Shown here: one piece after another, positions 52,604 to 55,408 of the stretch
Layout: the number at the start of each line of letters is the position of its first letter
Position numbering within the stretch: position 1 is the stretch's first letter
Assembly (NCBI GenBank): GCA_015501595.1
Contig: JADNRX010000358.1
Span: 1 to 55,408, forward strand
Length of the DNA stretch: 55,408 nt
DNA from: Hymenopellis radicata
Lineage: Eukaryota; Basidiomycota; Agaricomycetes; Agaricales; Physalacriaceae
Reading direction: 5' to 3'
Position numbers and translations under genes: made by a program
The notes under the pieces: generated by a model
What the model was told of the DNA's origin: nothing
The model's database searches: none
What the model saw: only the letters and a program-made list of their open reading frames with translations

Positions 52604-53520
52604 TCGCGTTGAGAGTCGAGTTGAAGTGTGGCGTCGATTTACCAAGAACCACCGATATACCAGCCATGAAATGCTCGAAGCGCAAGCACGCCTACGGTAG
52701 CGCCACTGGTCACTGCAATTAGAATAGAATTCAGGCCCTGCAATAAGTTGTTAGTCCAGAAAGCGAGGTAGACTGGCATAATATACCCAAGGACCAATTC
52801 ATCGCCATTATATCCCAAAGCGTCGATGAACACGAGCCCGTCAGATTTAGATTGGTATCGTGGTATCAGCAGATGCAGCCGAAGGGTGGATGGGCTAGTT
52901 CGAAATGTGAAGGGTTCTCGGCGATATGAGATGGTCCAACACGAGGACAGTCGTGAGACTGGGGCCGGACGGCGATAGTGGTGGAGGAATAAAGGTGTTC
53001 TCCATTGACGACGACCATCAGCATCGGTGTCGAGGTACTACGAAACGAAAGCCAAAGTGTGGCGTCCATTGGCGTAACATATCCCAGCGTCTCGTCGACA
53101 CTCATCATCGCACGAGCAATGTCCAACTTCCCACACTAATTCGGTGCACTGTAGAGCGCAATCAAATGCCACTTGGCGAAAAGCTTATACCCGTCCTGCA
53201 CCATGTCTGCTCCGAACATGAAGGACAGACTCCGGTCGTTCTCGGACCACCGCATGATGTTCTTGTCCGGATCCGACTATAGAAGGTCGTATAGTAGGCC
53301 TATGGAGGGTCGGTATCAGCCAGGTAGTGAGAGAAGGAGACGAGATGAGCACAAGATGAGGAAGACTCACCCATATCAGGAACGTCTGGCGGCCGCGGAA
53401 ACACTGAACACACAGTCCCGAGGGAAGCAATTGCCGGGCCCGAGTCGACGTGTCATATGGAATGAGAAGAAGCCGGGAAATGTCGATGTCCTGTCTGTCT
53501 GTGAGGCAAAGAAGCGTTGA
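52604..53520 (-). other. minus-strand coding remnants upstream of the split frame
   Basis: Several protein-like minus-strand stretches occur: '[20 protein letters not shown]' with '[19 protein letters not shown]' (about 53275-53130), 'STPMLMVVVNGEHLYSS' (about 53040-52980) and a hydrophobic segment 'VLGYIMPVYLAFWTNNLL' (about 52800-52740). A GTGAGT/CATAG intron is likely at about 53310-53372. They may be exons of one membrane or secreted protein that continued into the frame now cut by Gypsy-2, but I could not build a consistent model. Confidence 0.3.
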
Positions 53521-54245
53521 GGGTGAACCAGGGTGATCTGGTATCCATGGAGATATTGTCGTTCATATCCTATGGCGTCGTCCTATCCTGTTCGAGGTAT
53601 GCTGCCGACTCCGGAAAACCTGCGATGAGAACTGTTAGCAACGTCATTGAGGAGAAGGGCCACCATGACGGCTTACCAGAGGACCAAAAGGGCAGGAGAT
53701 GGGAAGAGAGACAGTAAGGAAAGAAGTTGATGATGGTGGCCGCGCGGCGCCAACAAACTTAATCGGTCACGTTTTCAACATGTTGTCGTGGTGTCCAATG
53801 GGCGGGAGCGTCATGCACAGCATGCTGACCATCTCCAGGACGATAAGCATGGAATAAGATGTTGATGAATGAACGTACCGTCTTAGTCGAGAATAAATCG
53901 AAGCAGACACACATCGGAAACGGCTGATGGAACAGGACAGCGAGGACAGCAATCAACGATGACGTTGGTAGGCGGAAAAGAAAATACCTGTGACTACGCG
54001 ACAAGGAGCAGAAACACGCGCCTTTCCTGGGACTGAGATGCATGCAAGACGGCACGCAACTGCCTAATCAATAACTGCCATCCATACCACCCAAATCATC
54101 AACGGCAGCTACCGACGCTACACACTTCGCCATTAACATTTCTCGGATCTCACCCCTTCCCATCTTGGTTGCACCATTGCTGTACTCATTTACCCACTTT
54201 GCCTTTGCCTTCTCCATCACACCCTCAGCCCCAAAATCATCTCGG
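53521..54245. other. intergenic
   Basis: No gene is supported on either strand. Short frames only. Confidence 0.35.
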
Positions 54246-54508
54246 GCATACTGTACCGTTTCGACCGGTAATTCCCATACCGGATCACGGAGCCTCGCGA
54301 AGCGAAGCTATAGATAGACCATATCGCGTCACACTCCATTTTTCTAGGCACACATCGCCCAAAATGGAAATTTTCGGCCCCGCCTGACGGCGGGGCGTCC
54401 CAATCGGGTAATTCCCGTTGCTGTGCCTGAAAACGAAGCTGTTCCCTGTAGGTTCGCGGCATATCGCGTCACATGCCGCGAACCTATGGTCGAAACGGTA
54501 CAGTATGC
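54246..54508. mobile_element. fold-back, MITE-like element (about 260 bp)
   Basis: A perfect 21-bp inverted repeat (GCATACTGTACC... and its complement) bounds 54246-54266 and 54488-54508. If the TA inside each arm (54249-54250 and 54504-54505) is the target duplication, the arms read CTGTACCGTTTCGACC, which would fit a Tc1/mariner-type MITE of about 253 bp. Inside are a second hairpin (GTTCGCGGCAT / ATGCCGCGAAC) and two copies each of TAATTCCC and CATATCGCGTCACA. No coding capacity. Confidence 0.6.
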
Positions 54509-54829
54509 ACCACATGTCGTTACATGGGATTGCACATCCAGCATGCGTAAAGGATGGTGTGGGCGTGGGGTAACATTTGCAGGTGTAGACACTGTACACT
54601 TATAGCCTGCACTAGCCATAGCCATACTGCACGCAAATCCGGACCCTTGGCTCCGGTTTGAGACGGAGAGTAAATAATATGTGTGATTTGCTGCTAGTGC
54701 CACTATTTTGTATTTCTAAATCTTCTACAAAATAATGTCATTGTTCTTACTAGCAGAATATTCTTACAATCATGTTGTACAGACGCGACCTTGGACGCGA
54801 CGAATCAAAATATATGAAATTTTGCTATT
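54509..54829. other. intergenic, AT-rich
   Basis: No gene is supported. Sequence separates the fold-back element from the terminal minisatellite. Confidence 0.4.
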
Positions 54830-55408
54830 TGGGAAACTTGACATAATTCGAAAGTCTTAAAATCATATTGGAAGTCCTTAGGAAGACTTAAAGTCATGTG
54901 GCACATCATATCGGTAGTCCTTCGGCAGTCTCAAAATCAAATTAGGTCGGCAGTGCTTCGGAAGCCTCAAAATCATGTCGGTAGTCCTTCGGAAGAGTCA
55001 AAGTAATATTGGTAGTCCTTCGGAAGAGTCAAAGTCAGGTCGGTAGTCCTTCGGAAGTCTCAAAATCCTGGCGGTAGTGCTTCGAAAGACTCAAAGTTAT
55101 GTTGGTAGTCCTCCGAAAGAGTCAAAGTCATCTTCAGAATCCTCAAAATCATGTTGGTAGACTGTAGTCCTTCGGAAGAGTCAAAGTCATATTGGTAGTG
55201 CTTCAGAATCCTCAAAATCATGTCGACAGTGCTTCGGAAGAGTCAAAGTCAGGTCGGTAGTCCTTCGGAAGTCTCGAAATCCTGTCGGTAGTGCTTCGAA
55301 AGACTCAAAGTTATGTTGGTAGTCCTCCGAAAGAGTCAAAGTCATCTTCGGAATCCTCAAAATCATGTTGGTAGACTGTAGTCCTTCGGAAGATCAAAGT
55401 CATATTGG
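54830..55408. repeat. minisatellite with 214-bp higher-order period, runs off the window
   Basis: About 17 units of roughly 30-33 bp with the core GGTAGTCCTTCGGAAG followed by AGTCAAAGTCAT or TCTCAAAATCAT. Groups of units repeat with a 214-bp period (for example AGGTCGGTAGTCC at 55037 and 55251; the variant TAGACTGTAGTCC recurs likewise). The array continues past the right edge. Confidence 0.85.

Noticed and set aside
54246..54508. hAT-type classification of the fold-back element
   Set aside because: No 8-bp direct repeat flanks the inverted repeat; a TA duplication within the arms fits better.

Overview
The window looks like part of a filamentous fungal chromosome, most likely a basidiomycete (Agaricomycetes-type). 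This is inferred from many 40-60 nt introns with GTNNGT donors, CTNAC-like branch sites and YAG acceptors; a basidiomycete-style F-box protein; a P450 with an F-L-D-G-Q-R-T-C-I-G haem loop; and fungal chromovirus and Copia retrotransposons. I see no rRNA, tRNA, CRISPR or prokaryotic signature.

Left part (1-27.5 kb), host genes. These are: an uncharacterised minus-strand gene (118-810); an F-box-like protein (1882-3297); a small coiled-coil protein (4513-5126); an acidic/Ser-Pro-rich nuclear-type protein (6938-8967); a truncated D-amino-acid-oxidase-like gene (about 10980-11435); two small plus-strand genes (13142-13578 and coiled-coil 15053-15780); a PUB-domain protein (16027-16779); a PWWP-domain coiled-coil protein (17251-18684, all seven exons phase-checked); a large low-complexity nuclear-type protein (19235-21781); an exon-rich coiled-coil protein with a Cys-rich N-terminus (23031-25802); a divergently placed small protein carrying the same Cys-rich motif (26053-26407); and a broken F-box gene (27041-27513). 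Several of these pair coiled coils with KRKR-type basic motifs.

Middle (28-36.6 kb), a nested insertion. A minus-strand cytochrome P450 gene has had its last intron (60 nt originally) invaded by a 5316-bp Ty1/Copia element with identical 231-bp LTRs and an ATTAG duplication. That element is itself split within gag by a 424-bp terminal-inverted-repeat element flanked by a 9-bp duplication.

Right part (37-55.4 kb), repeats and Gypsy elements. In order: a minisatellite (37.6-38.1 kb); a small gene with a tandemly duplicated 3' end; a chromodomain Gypsy element (39248-45346, identical 285-bp LTRs, Tf1-like self-priming signature); a second Gypsy element (45905-52603, 259-bp LTRs, intact 1456-aa Pol but scrambled Gag) that splits a minus-strand reading frame; a fold-back MITE-like element (54246-54508); and a minisatellite with a 214-bp higher-order period running off the window end.

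One cross-cutting caution: many otherwise good reading frames are broken by a single missing (rarely extra) base, often in a short homopolymer. This may be consensus error rather than biology, so 'broken' calls should be treated as provisional.
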